DNA of 45,205 bases from assembly GCA_035765775.1 (NCBI GenBank), contig DASTWV010000049.1:1-45205 (forward strand), written 5' to 3'. This DNA comes from Actinomycetota bacterium. Its GTDB lineage: Bacteria > Actinomycetota > CADDZG01 > JAHWKV01 > JAOPZY01. Positions 7,183 to 15,408 of this stretch are shown piece by piece (the first letter of the stretch is position 1; the number at the start of each line of letters is the position of its first letter). The notes under the pieces were generated by a model. That model saw nothing but the letters and a program-made list of their open reading frames with translations, made no database searches and was not told where the DNA came from. The position numbers and the translations under genes are program-made.

Positions 7183-10004
7183 CCATGGGACCGTTGCTTG
7201 AGCGTGAGGACGAGCTGGCGGCGGTCGATCGGCTCCTCGAGGGGGGCGGGGTGCTCATCATCGAAGGCCGGGCCGGCATCGGCAAGACGGCCTTGCTGGG
7301 CACTGCCTGCCGGCTGGGCGCGGAGCGGGGCCGCGGGGTCCTGCGTGGCCGAGGCTCGGAGCTGGAGGCAGGCTTCCCGTTCGGCGTGGTCCGCCAGCTG
7401 TTCGAGCGGGAGCTGATGGGCTTCGGGTCGGGCGAGCGTGCCGACCTCCTTGCCGGCCCGGCCGGGGCCGTTCGTGCCCTGCTGCTGGGGGAGTTCGCGC
7501 AGACCTCGGCGCCGGACACCTCGTTTGCCGTGTTGCACGGCCTGTACTGGCTCACCGCCAACCTTGCGGACCGCCGGCCCCTGCTGATCGCCATCGATGA
7601 CGCACAGTGGGCGGACGAGGCTTCGTTGCGATGGCTGGCCCACCTCAGCCCGAGGCTCGAGGGCCTCCCGGTGGCGCTGCTGATCGCCCTGCGCCCGACG
7701 GAGCCTGCCTCCGAGACTGTCTCGCTGGCGGCCCTGCGAGAGGCAACGCCCACGGTCGTGCAGCCTGGGTTGCTGAGCGAGGCTGCGGTCGGGGACCTTG
7801 TCCGTGAGGTCCTGGGCCCCGGCGCCCGGCCTGAACTGACCGCCGCCGTGTGGGAAGCCAGCGGCGGGAATCCCCTGTACGTGAATGAGGTCCTGCGGGC
7901 GGCGGGCCACGACGGCCGGCCGCTGGCCGAGCTGGACCCCGCCGAGCTGCTGGCCCACGGGCACGAGGGAGTGGGCCGGAGGGTGGTGACCCGGATCCGG
8001 GGGCTGGATCCGAACGCGCTGAGCCTGGCGCAGGCGCTCGCGGTGCTCGGGGACGGCGCCGACCTGCGCCACGCCGCCGCGATCGCCGGCGTGCCCATGG
8101 CGCACGCGCTCTTCCTCGCCGCGGGGCTGGTGCGCATCGAGGTGCTTGCGGTGGAGGACCCTGCCCGCTTCATCCATCCGGTCGTGCGCGATGCGATCGA
8201 GGGATCACTGGGCAGCGATCAACGCGACGCCGCCCACCGGGCGGCTGCCCGGGTGCTGCACGACGAGGGCAAGCCAGCCGGACAGGTCGCCGCCCATCTC
8301 CTCGGAGTGCGCCCGGCGGGGGATCGATGGGTCCTTGACCGGTTGCGCGAGGGGGCTACGGCAGCGATGCAGAGCGGTGCGCCGGCGGCCGCCGCCGCCT
8401 TGCTGCAGCGGGCGCTGTCCGAGCCGGTCCCGGCGGCGGAGCGCGTGGCGGTCCTGCGGGAAGCGGCGCAGTCCGAAGCAGCTGCCGGGAGTGAGGCGGC
8501 CTGCGGTCACCTGGAAGCAGCGTTGCTGGGAGCCCGCGATTCCCGGGAGCGTGCCGAGATCGCGATCGAGGCCGCTGCAACCTATGCCTCGCTGTTCCGC
8601 TGGGTGGACGCCGTGGACGTCATCGAGCGCGCCCTCCAGGAGTTGGGCGACCGCGACGAGGGGCTCGCGGCCCGCCTGGAGGGCGAGTTGGTCGTGTGCG
8701 GGTTGCACGATGCGCGTCGTGCACGACATGTTGTGCCGATCCTGCACCGCCTCTCCTCCCGCACGAATGCGGGTGGGAGGGCGGAGGCGGTAGCGGTGGC
8801 GCGCGGCATGGCGGCGCTGCTGGCGGGGCAGCCGGTGGACGACGCAGTGGCCCCGCTGGAGCAGGCTCTCGCGCATGCGGAGGCCCGGGCAGAGAGCTGG
8901 GACACACGGGCAGCATTGCTGTGGAGCCTGGTGACCGCCGAGGCGTTCGACCGGGTAGACGCCGCCCTGGGGCCTATGATCGCCGAGGTCCACCGATCGG
9001 GCAGCGCCCGGGGGCTCGTCGCGGTCTACAGCACGCTGGGCCTGCTGCGGCTGCGGCTGGGCGCGCTGCCCGAGGCCGATTCGGCGGCCCGGGTCGCGCT
9101 GCGCGTCCTGCAGGAGGGCGACTTCGCTCCCGGGCTCGCCTTCGCGGTCACCGTGCTGGCCGACGTGGCAGTCGAGGCCGGCCAACTCGACGAAGCAGAG
9201 GCCTTGATCGACCTCCTGCCCCCGGGGGGCTGGCCGGCAGGAGTCGGGACCGTGCTCATTCCCGCCGCACGCGGGCGGCTGCGGCTGGCCCAGGGACGGC
9301 CGGGCGACGCCCTCGCCGACTTCCGGCGGTGCGCCGACATGTTCAGCCCGCAGGTGTGGGGCGCAGATCTGCGCGATGTGGGCTACGTGCACGCCCGCTC
9401 GGGTGCCGCCCAGGCTCTGCTGGGCCTCGGTGAGCGCGACGCCGCCCGCGAGATTGCCGCCGCCGAGTTGGCTGACATCCGGCGCTTCGGCGCCCGGCGG
9501 GCGCTCGGCGTGGCGTCACGCGTGGCTGGCCTGGCGGAGGGAGGCGAGCGCGGGCTCGAACTGTTGCATGAATCGGTTGCCAGCTTGAGAGCGTCGCCGG
9601 CGATCCTGGAGCTTGCCCATTCCCTTGCCGCCCTGGGGGCCGCCCTACGGCGGTCGGGCCAGCGGGCGGCCGCCCGCGAACCGCTGGCGGAAGCGCTTGA
9701 CCTCGCCGTGCGCTGCGGCGGCCGCCGGCTGGCTGCTCGGGCCCGGGAGGAGCTCAGAGCCACAGGCGCCCGACCCCGGCATGCGTGGCGGCGCGGCCTC
9801 GAGGCGCTGAGCCCCGGTGAGCTCCGGGTCGTGCGCCTCGCCGCCGAAGGCCGCACCAACCGCGAGATCGCCTACGAGCTCTACGTGACCCTGAAGACGG
9901 TGGAGGGCCACCTGTCCCGGGCCTACACCAAGCTGGGGGTAGCAGGGAGGCCCCAGCTCTCGGGGGTGCTGCAGGGCGAAACAACCAGGGTGGAGACCCA
10001 ATAG
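7179..10004 (+). CDS. Giant LuxR-family regulator with N-terminal AAA ATPase (LAL type)
   Basis: This 941-aa regulator opens with LLEREDELAAVDRLL and Walker A GRAGIGKT (30-37). A Walker B-like segment LIAIDDAQWADEAS follows. The middle is a long Ala/Leu/Glu-rich helical TPR-type region. The C-terminal LuxR helix-turn-helix shows LSPGELRVVRLAAEGRTNRE and VEGHLSRAYTKLGVAGR. The start ATG overlaps the TetR stop codon by ATGA, so the two are co-translated and likely act as a repressor-activator pair. The opposite-facing glycosyltransferase operon has its own LAL regulator, so this short region encodes two. The activating ligand is unknown. Confidence 0.9.
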   Translation: MTMGPLLEREDELAAVDRLLEGGGVLIIEGRAGIGKTALLGTACRLGAERGRGVLRGRGSELEAGFPFGVVRQLFERELMGFGSGERADLLAGPAGAVRALLLGEFAQTSAPDTSFAVLHGLYWLTANLADRRPLLIAIDDAQWADEASLRWLAHLSPRLEGLPVALLIALRPTEPASETVSLAALREATPTVVQPGLLSEAAVGDLVREVLGPGARPELTAAVWEASGGNPLYVNEVLRAAGHDGRPLAELDPAELLAHGHEGVGRRVVTRIRGLDPNALSLAQALAVLGDGADLRHAAAIAGVPMAHALFLAAGLVRIEVLAVEDPARFIHPVVRDAIEGSLGSDQRDAAHRAAARVLHDEGKPAGQVAAHLLGVRPAGDRWVLDRLREGATAAMQSGAPAAAAALLQRALSEPVPAAERVAVLREAAQSEAAAGSEAACGHLEAALLGARDSRERAEIAIEAAATYASLFRWVDAVDVIERALQELGDRDEGLAARLEGELVVCGLHDARRARHVVPILHRLSSRTNAGGRAEAVAVARGMAALLAGQPVDDAVAPLEQALAHAEARAESWDTRAALLWSLVTAEAFDRVDAALGPMIAEVHRSGSARGLVAVYSTLGLLRLRLGALPEADSAARVALRVLQEGDFAPGLAFAVTVLADVAVEAGQLDEAEALIDLLPPGGWPAGVGTVLIPAARGRLRLAQGRPGDALADFRRCADMFSPQVWGADLRDVGYVHARSGAAQALLGLGERDAAREIAAAELADIRRFGARRALGVASRVAGLAEGGERGLELLHESVASLRASPAILELAHSLAALGAALRRSGQRAAAREPLAEALDLAVRCGGRRLAARAREELRATGARPRHAWRRGLEALSPGELRVVRLAAEGRTNREIAYELYVTLKTVEGHLSRAYTKLGVAGRPQLSGVLQGETTRVETQ

Positions 10005-10090
10005 CAAGCACCCCTTCGGAGAGCGACGACCGTCAGCGTCCAGGCCTCGATTGTGCTGCCCAAGCGTGCGTGTCCAACCGGTACAGCGAC

Positions 10091-10113
10091 GCCGCCCTCG
10101 TTCAGCGGGCGGG
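10091..10113. terminator. Possible hairpin terminator between convergent genes
   Basis: CCGCCC (10092-10097) pairs with GGGCGG (10107-10112) around a 9-base loop. It lies between the LuxR gene stop (10004) and the convergent SRPBCC gene stop (10123). The stem is short, so the call is tentative. Confidence 0.4.
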
Positions 10114-10122
10114 TCTGGGCTC

Positions 10123-10572
10123 CTAGCTGGCGCTCGCCTCCACCAACTGGATCATGGAGTCGGTGATGCGCTGGCAGCGCTTCGGGAACCCGAGGCGCAA
10201 CATCGGTGCCATGAGCCGCAGGGCGCCCTTGGGCTCGGCCGACACGTCCACCGTGAGCTCGCAGCGGTCAGTGGCCACCGGGGCAACCCGGAACCGCAAG
10301 GCAAAGCCCAGAGCGTCGTGGGGATGGCGGAAGGCGATGCTGGCCCCGGGCTGGAACTCGGTCACCTCGTATTCGGATTCACGCGTGCGGCCCATCTCCC
10401 GGCGCACCATGACCGCCCGGCTCCCCACGCCGATCGGGCCGGCCGTGAGCAGCCGGACCTCCTGCACCTCTTTCTCCCATTTCGGCTGGTTGGCGGCGAC
10501 GTTTGTGCCGATGACGTCGAAGGTGTCCTCGGCCGAGGCCTGGACCGGAGCGGTGCGGCGCCACGTGATCAT
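10123..10572 (-). CDS. SRPBCC (START/Bet v1-like) protein
   Basis: This 149-aa protein fits the SRPBCC superfamily, known as polyketide cyclase/dehydrase or lipid-transport-like proteins that hold a hydrophobic ligand in a helix-grip pocket. It opens with WRRTAPVQASAEDTFDVI, has a central WEKEVQEVRLLTAGPIGVGS and the typical ELTVDVSAEPKGALRLMAPM before a long C-terminal helix. A strong GGGGAGGGG precedes the ATG. It is the last gene of a leftward operon behind a TetR gene, and its own upstream region carries a 30-bp palindrome (10600-10629), so it probably has a separately repressed promoter. Catalytic function is not shown; many relatives are simply ligand carriers. Confidence 0.78.
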   Translation of the reverse strand: MITWRRTAPVQASAEDTFDVIGTNVAANQPKWEKEVQEVRLLTAGPIGVGSRAVMVRREMGRTRESEYEVTEFQPGASIAFRHPHDALGFALRFRVAPVATDRCELTVDVSAEPKGALRLMAPMLRLGFPKRCQRITDSMIQLVEASAS

Positions 10573-10599
10573 TGGAACCCCTCCCCCAAAAGATGTGCC

Positions 10600-10629
10600 A
10601 CTAGACTAATCACTAGTGGTTACTCTAGT
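10600..10629. promoter_or_regulatory. 30-bp palindromic operator, probable TetR target
   Basis: The 30 bp centred on CACTAGTG (10611-10618) form a palindrome whose only flaws are two symmetric mismatched pairs. The outer arms are ACTAGA (10600-10605) and TCTAGT (10624-10629), and the inner arms are TAA and TTA. It lies between the TetR stop (10652) and the SRPBCC start (10572), an AT-rich patch in a GC-rich window. Position and size fit a TetR dimer or dimer-pair site controlling the SRPBCC gene. Confidence 0.7.
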
Positions 10630-10651
10630 ATGGCGGGAGGCGACCGCTGGG

Positions 10652-11308
10652 TCAAGCCCCGGTCTCGGGGTTTTTCTCGGCCAGGAACTGGGTTTCGATG
10701 GTGGCAATGAGCCATGACTGCCACTGCTGGAGCGTCCACCCCCGCCGGGTCGTCAGCTCGATGAAGGCGGGCAGGGAGTCGACGACGCGCAGGATGTCCA
10801 GGGCCCGCTCCGCACTCATGCCCGGGCGCAGGCCGTGACGGCTGGCGAGCCGATCGATGAAGAGCCGGAAAAACTCGTCCCGGCCGCTCTCGCGGCGGGC
10901 AACCGCCTCCGGATCAGAGGGCAACGCAGCACCGACTGCCACCGTGAACGGGGCCAGCCGGGTCTTGATGTTCGTGTCGGCAGCCACGAAGGCGGCCACG
11001 AGCTCATCCACCGTTGCGGCGCCGAGCAGTCCCGTTGCCAGTGGGGTGTTGCGCCACTCGGCGGAGGGTCGGTCGCCCAGCACGGCCAGCATCTCCACGT
11101 CGGCCAGGAGCTGGGCCTTGGTCTTGAATGTGTAGTACATGGTCTGCACGGCAACGCCGGCGGTATCGGCGACGTCCTGCATCGTGGTTGCCTCGTACCC
11201 CCGCTCGAGGAACAGCCGGTAGGCGGCTTGGACGATGCGCTGCCTAGTCCGGCCCGCTCGCTCCTGCCGGCTGAGGGGGCGCGGGGCGGGAGGCTGGCGG
11301 TTCGTCAT
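10652..11308 (-). CDS. TetR/AcrR-family repressor
   Basis: This 218-aa repressor carries a clear N-terminal TetR DNA-binding domain: RTRQRIVQAAYRLFLERGYE, TTMQDVADTAGVAVQTMYYT and FKTKAQLLADV. The C-terminal part (about 80-215) is a helical ligand-binding domain ending in WTLQQWQSWLIATIETQFL. The start at 11308 (MTNRQ) is preferred over the longer frame from 11401, which would overlap the upstream methyltransferase. It lies 32 bp downstream of that methyltransferase and 79 bp upstream of the SRPBCC gene. The palindrome at 10600-10629 is its most likely target, which would separate SRPBCC expression from the rest of the operon. Confidence 0.88.
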   Translation of the reverse strand: MTNRQPPAPRPLSRQERAGRTRQRIVQAAYRLFLERGYEATTMQDVADTAGVAVQTMYYTFKTKAQLLADVEMLAVLGDRPSAEWRNTPLATGLLGAATVDELVAAFVAADTNIKTRLAPFTVAVGAALPSDPEAVARRESGRDEFFRLFIDRLASRHGLRPGMSAERALDILRVVDSLPAFIELTTRRGWTLQQWQSWLIATIETQFLAEKNPETGA

Positions 11309-11340
11309 CGGGTGATGGTACCGATGCCTCACCCAGGCCC

Positions 11341-12192
11341 TCAGAGCGCCCCGGGAGCCCTGCAGGCGGTAACGACCCAGGCGGACATCCGCCCGACGCA
11401 CTCCGTTGCCCCGAAACGTTCCTCGACTGCCCGGCGGGCGGCGGCGGTCGCCTCGGCCAGCCGCTGCGGGGCCTGCCCCGGCGGGGCCTGCCGCTCGATC
11501 TCGGCGCGCAGCGGGGTTCCCTGGCAGAAGGCGATGGCGACATCGGCGGCCGTGGCAGCCCGGCTCTGCTCTTCCACCAACTCCACCTGCATCGCACCCC
11601 GGAAGCCCGCCTCCTCAAGATGCCGGCGGATAACCCCCGGGTCCGCGTAACCGTGGGGAGTGCGGCGCAGGAACTCGGGAGGGTCATCCGGAAACTGGAT
11701 CGCCAGCGCCTCTGTAACAGCGAGCGCGAACTCGCTGGTTTCGATCCGATCCCACACGCTGAAGAGGAACTCGCCTCCCGGGCGCAACACCCGGTGCACC
11801 TCGGCGAAGGCCCTGGCCTTATCGGGGAAGAACATGGCCCCGAACTGCGACACCACGGCGTCGAACGACTCGTCGGCGTACGGGAGCGACTGGACGTCTG
11901 CCTGGTCCCAGCGCACTGCCCGGGCAGTGCCCACCACCTGCGCCCGTTCGATCATGTCTGGGTTCAGGTCGCTGGCGACGAGGGCCACCGAGGCGGGGAG
12001 CATCGCCGCCAGCGCCCGCGTCAGCACCCCGGTGCCGGCGGCCACTTCGAGGATCGACCCCGAGTCCCGCCCCCGCAGCCGGCCTGCAAGGTCGCGGGCG
12101 TACGGTCCGAAGATCATCGGTACCAGCACGTCGTCGTAGATCGCGGGGACCTGCCCGGCGAATACCCGGTCCGGCGAGCGGTCCTGGTCCAT
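11341..12192 (-). CDS. Class I SAM-dependent methyltransferase (Methyltransf_11/UbiE-like)
   Basis: This 283-aa protein shows a standard class I SAM fold. Motif I is ILEVAAGTGVLTRAL (47-61), an acidic loop follows at VASDLNPDMIERAQ, then LPYADESFDAVVSQFGAMFF and the post-motif EVHRVLRPGGEFLFSVW. The C-terminal part after about 170 is a family-specific cap. The start lies 6 bp after the stop of the upstream TPR regulator-like gene, with little ribosome-binding site, suggesting coupled translation. Relatives methylate small molecules or lipids; nothing here fixes the substrate. Confidence 0.85.
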   Translation of the reverse strand: MDQDRSPDRVFAGQVPAIYDDVLVPMIFGPYARDLAGRLRGRDSGSILEVAAGTGVLTRALAAMLPASVALVASDLNPDMIERAQVVGTARAVRWDQADVQSLPYADESFDAVVSQFGAMFFPDKARAFAEVHRVLRPGGEFLFSVWDRIETSEFALAVTEALAIQFPDDPPEFLRRTPHGYADPGVIRRHLEEAGFRGAMQVELVEEQSRAATAADVAIAFCQGTPLRAEIERQAPPGQAPQRLAEATAAARRAVEERFGATECVGRMSAWVVTACRAPGAL

Positions 12193-12198
12193 GCCGGC

Positions 12199-14062
12199 CT
12201 ACAGTTCCCAGTGCACCGGCGCGAGCGGATCGGGCAGGTAGGAGCAGTAGGTTCCGGTCCGGATCGTCCGGCCGAGGTGTTCCCCGAGCAGCGGATCCCG
12301 GGCCGCGATCCGCCGGATCGCCAGGCGGATCGCCCGGGTCACACTGGCCCGGGCGCGCTCCGACGTGGCGCCCGCCCGCCGGTCCCGCCCGCCGGTCCCG
12401 CCCGCCGAGCCCCACCGCGGCGGACAGCTCCCGGACCAGGAACTCCCGCTCTGCCCCCGCCCGGGCCGCCCGCTCGAGATCGCCCAACGCTGTTGCCTCG
12501 GCCATGTCCTCCTCGATCTCGGTGAGTCGCCGCCGGTACATCTGCTTGGCCACGGCATCGAGGACCGGCATCCCGGCAGCCTCCGCACGGCGACCCGTTC
12601 CCGGCGCCGCCAAGTCAAGCACATGCAGCTCCTGGCCGGGCGCTGCCAGGAGTCGCGAGAGGAGCGCCAGGCCCCGCAGGTCTTTGAGAAGCACCCTCGC
12701 CTCGCCCGCCATGCCCAGGGTCCAGAAGTCTCCCTGCCGCCGGAAGACTGCACCCGGCGGCGGGGGACCGCTTCCGGGGGGCACCCAGCTGGCAGGCGGG
12801 AGCAACGCCCGGGCGGCATCGCGTTCCCGGGTGGCGCCGACTTCGCTCCACAGCCGTACCGCCTCGTGCAGTGACTGGGCTGCCGCTCCCGGGTCGCCTC
12901 CCAACTGCAGCACGCGGCCCTGGGCCGTGGCCGCGGCGGCATGGAGTGCCGGCGAGTCAAACCGGCGGGCGATCTCGCCGAGCGCCGCCGCGGCAGCCAG
13001 TGCCTCGTCCTCGGCCCGGGCGGCGGCGAAGATCTCCACCGCCGCCTCCAGAAGGGGAGCCCGGCGCAGCTCGCTGTGGGGCGGCAACTCCTTCGAGCGC
13101 ATCGAGGCCACGGGCTGCGCCAGCGCCTCCCGGATGGACCGCGCCGCCTCCTCCAGCCGGCCCAGACGGGCGAGCAGCAGCGACGCCCAGGGCTCCACAT
13201 CCCACCCGGTCTCGCGGGCGGCAGCCAGCGCTTCCTCGGCGCCCGGGTAATCGCCCCGGCACAGCCGGATGCGTCCCAGCTCGGCCAACGGCCAGCCGAA
13301 CTCCAGGCGCAGGTACGGCCGCAGCTCGTCGCACGCCCGCACCGCTTCGGCCTCGGCCTCGGCGGCCGCACCCCGGAGCCGCAGGAGCTCCGCCCGGTGC
13401 ACGCGGCACCGCCCGCCGAAGCTGCCCAGGGCTTCGGTGGCCCGCCACCGTTCCATGACCGTGGTCCAGTCCTCGGCCCGGTCGTACAGCGCCAGGCCCT
13501 GGTAGGCACAGATCAGTTCGCAGTACACGATGCCGGCCGAGACCGGGTCCAGCTCACCCGACAGGACCGCAGCTCCCGCCTCGTCGAGCAGGGCGAGCCC
13601 TTGCGGCACCTCGCCCTGGAGGATCAGGCAGCGCCCTTCGGCGAGGCGTCCCACGGCAACGGCCGCCCATTCCCCAACCGCCGACCCGATCGATACCGCC
13701 CGGCGGGCACTCCCCCGTGCGGCCTGGTAGTCGCCGGCGAGGAACCGTTCGTAGGCATCGACAACTGCCAACCAGGCGTGGGTCGGGCTGTCGGCCTGAC
13801 CCTCCAGCAGCCGCGCCGAGCGGCGGGCCCAGCAGCGCACCGGAGCCATGAATCCTGTGTCCATGAGCAGGTGCAGCGCGACGCGCAGGGCGCAGTCGGC
13901 GGCGGCGGACCTGTCGCCCTCGGCCAGCGCCGCGGCATGGGCACGCTCCCACAGCACAAGGGTGCGCTCGAGGTCGCCGGCCTGGTACGCCGCGTCAGCT
14001 TCCGCCCCCAGGGATGACGCCGTCCCGCCGTAACCCGTCTTGTTACGCCCCAGGGTGGACAT
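12199..14062 (-). pseudogene. TPR regulator-like protein broken by a 13-bp tandem duplication
   Basis: The gene would encode about 616 aa: a TPR-like helical array (about 20-390), then a conserved actinobacterial C-terminal module (RQGDFWTLGMAGEARVLLKD, LLSRLLAAPGQELHVLDLAA, MYRRRLTEIEEDMAEA, then TRAIRLAIRRIAARDPLLG and RTGTYCSYLPDP). That module is usually found at the end of AAA-ATPase/TPR regulators; here the ATPase part is absent. The reading frame breaks at 12381-12406, where a 13-bp unit is present twice in tandem. Removing one unit restores the frame and gives LGGRDRRAGATSERAR, the expected sequence. It may be a decayed or switchable gene, or an assembly error. The start near 14062 is uncertain. 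Confidence 0.8.
12381..12406. repeat. Exact 13-bp tandem duplication causing a frameshift
   Basis: GGTCCCGCCCGCC occurs twice in tandem (12381-12393 and 12394-12406), flanked on the left by a partial third copy (CGCCCGCC ending at 12380). Thirteen is not a multiple of three, so gain or loss of one unit switches the reading frame of the leftward gene. With one copy fewer the downstream conserved C-terminal module is read in frame. Confidence 0.92.
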
Positions 14063-14080
14063 CGAGGAAAGGATACGGCC

Positions 14081-14449
14081 ATGCATGCTGATGCAGCATC
14101 CATCCCACTAGAGGTGCGGCAGGGCGGGATCGAGACGCACGGCGCCGACTGGGGCGGGATCACGGTGCGGGTGGTCACTTTGCCGGCGGGGGTGGACTTC
14201 ACGCCCCTGCTTGCCGGCCTGCCGGACGACCTCTGCCACTGCCCGCACTGGGGATACGTCCAGCGCGGGTCCATGCACGTCCGCTACGCCGACGGCACCG
14301 AGGAGGTGACTGCGGCGGGGGAATGCTACTTCTGGCCCGGCGGCCACACCGGTTGGTCGGGGGGAGAAGGGGCGACCTTCCTGGAGTTCAGTCCCACCGA
14401 GGACATCGCGCCGGTCCTGGCACACCTGGCCGCCCAGATGGCTGGCTGA
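14081..14449 (+). CDS. Small single-domain cupin
   Basis: This 122-aa protein fits the cupin family. Motif 1 is HCPHWGYVQRGSMHVRY (53-69) with metal-ligand-like His53 and His56, and motif 2 is GECYFWPGGHT (80-90) with His89. The rest is beta-strand-like. Related conserved actinobacterial proteins have no assigned reaction; sensing or binding a small ligand is possible. A GAGGAAAGG lies upstream of the ATG. It diverges from the broken TPR gene, and the two start regions nearly overlap, so they probably share a promoter region. The long repeat array begins 30 bp after its stop. Confidence 0.8.
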   Translation: MHADAASIPLEVRQGGIETHGADWGGITVRVVTLPAGVDFTPLLAGLPDDLCHCPHWGYVQRGSMHVRYADGTEEVTAAGECYFWPGGHTGWSGGEGATFLEFSPTEDIAPVLAHLAAQMAG

Positions 14450-14478
14450 GGGACGTCCCGGGCGCCCCGCCGGACCCG

Positions 14479-14965
14479 TGTACCACTCCGCCGGGTAGCG
14501 GCCGGGGCGGTCGGTGAGGTCAGGGCCGGCGCTGGCGGCCCGCGGCCCGTGGCCGGGGCGCCAGTTGCTTGTTGGCGGCGTGGTACAGCTGGTGGCTGTA
14601 CCACTCCGCCAGGTATCGGCCGACGGCCAGCGACGCCCGTGGCCGGCGTCCGGGGCGGCCGGTGAGGTCAGGGCCGGCGCTGGTGGCCCGCGGCCCGTGG
14701 CCGGGGCGCCAGTTGCTTGTTGGCGGCGTGGTACAGCTGGTGGATGTACCACTCCGCCAGGTATCGGCCGGGGCGGTCGGCGAGGCCCGCGGCCAGCGTC
14801 CAGGGGCGGTCGGTGAGGTCAGGGCCGGCGCCGGCGGCCCGTGGCCGGGGCGCCAGTTGCTTGTTGGCGGCGTGGTACAGCTGGTGGATGTACCACTCCG
14901 CCATGTATCGGCCGGGGCGGTCGGCGAGGCCCGCGGCCGGCGGCGCCAGTTGCTTGTTGGCGGCG
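14479..14965. repeat. Array of about four imperfect 77-148 bp repeats with junction hairpins
   Basis: Units begin TGTACCACTCCGCC at 14479, 14597, 14745 and 14889. Each ends with the core gccagttgcttgttggcggc (starting at 14560, 14708, 14852 and 14945). Unit lengths are about 118, 148, 144 and 77 bp, so the array is not in a common reading frame and is unlikely to be coding. Each of the three junctions forms a hairpin (14580-14604, 14728-14752, 14872-14896) with GTGGTACA paired to TGTACCAC over a 7-9 base loop. The stretch 14966-15015 after it shows nothing recognisable. Confidence 0.9.
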
Positions 14966-15015
14966 CCCCGCACTCCCCGTTTGGCCTGACCGCCACGGTG
15001 GACGCCGGGCGCCGC

Positions 15016-15405
15016 TTACGAGCGGTCGAGGTCGGTGCGGAAGCGCAGCGACGAAACCACGCGGCCCCCTAGGGCCTCCACGCGCTCGCGCAGGCGCCGG
15101 TCCGAGGTTACGACCCGGAGGGTGCCCGGCTCGGCATCCTCCTCCACGATCCATACGATCTCGTGATCGGCCGCGTCGCGCCCCCGCCAGCGGGCGACCG
15201 CCACCGTGACCCCGTCGTGCAGTCCCGGTTCCAGCCCGGCCACTGGCCTGTCCAGCACGAGGGTCACCGAACTCCCCGTGACTGCCGCCCAGGCGGTGAC
15301 GTCATCAGCCAGCCGCCTCGCTGCGCGGTCCCGGTCGTGCCACCAGCCGTCGGGCCGCGAGCCGATGACATTGGACGCATCCACGATCCACCGCACGGGC
15401 GCCAT
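15016..15405 (-). CDS. NYN/YacP-family (PIN-like) ribonuclease
   Basis: This 129-aa protein matches the NYN domain of the YacP group. It opens WIVDASNVIGSRPDGWW with the conserved catalytic Asp9 and Asn12, continues DRDRAARRLADDVTAW, has a central ADHEIVWIVEEDAE and closes with VTSDRRLRERVEALGG, whose Asp is also a family acidic residue. Relatives cleave single-stranded or structured RNA in ribosome-linked decay. The start lies three bases after the TGA of the upstream SGNH gene, so the two are co-transcribed and probably co-translated. The family is clear; the RNA target is unknown. Confidence 0.85.
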   Translation of the reverse strand: MAPVRWIVDASNVIGSRPDGWWHDRDRAARRLADDVTAWAAVTGSSVTLVLDRPVAGLEPGLHDGVTVAVARWRGRDAADHEIVWIVEEDAEPGTLRVVTSDRRLRERVEALGGRVVSSLRFRTDLDRS

Positions 15406-15408
15406 GGC

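Noticed and set aside
14479-14965. CRISPR array
   Set aside because: Units are 77-148 bp with long similar interiors instead of short repeats and unique spacers, and no cas genes are present.
14520-14996. Repeat-containing small proteins on either strand (peptides such as YLAEWYIHQLYHAANK)
   Set aside because: Unit lengths are not multiples of three, so each copy is read in a different frame; there is no ribosome-binding site and the composition is that of GC-rich shadow frames.
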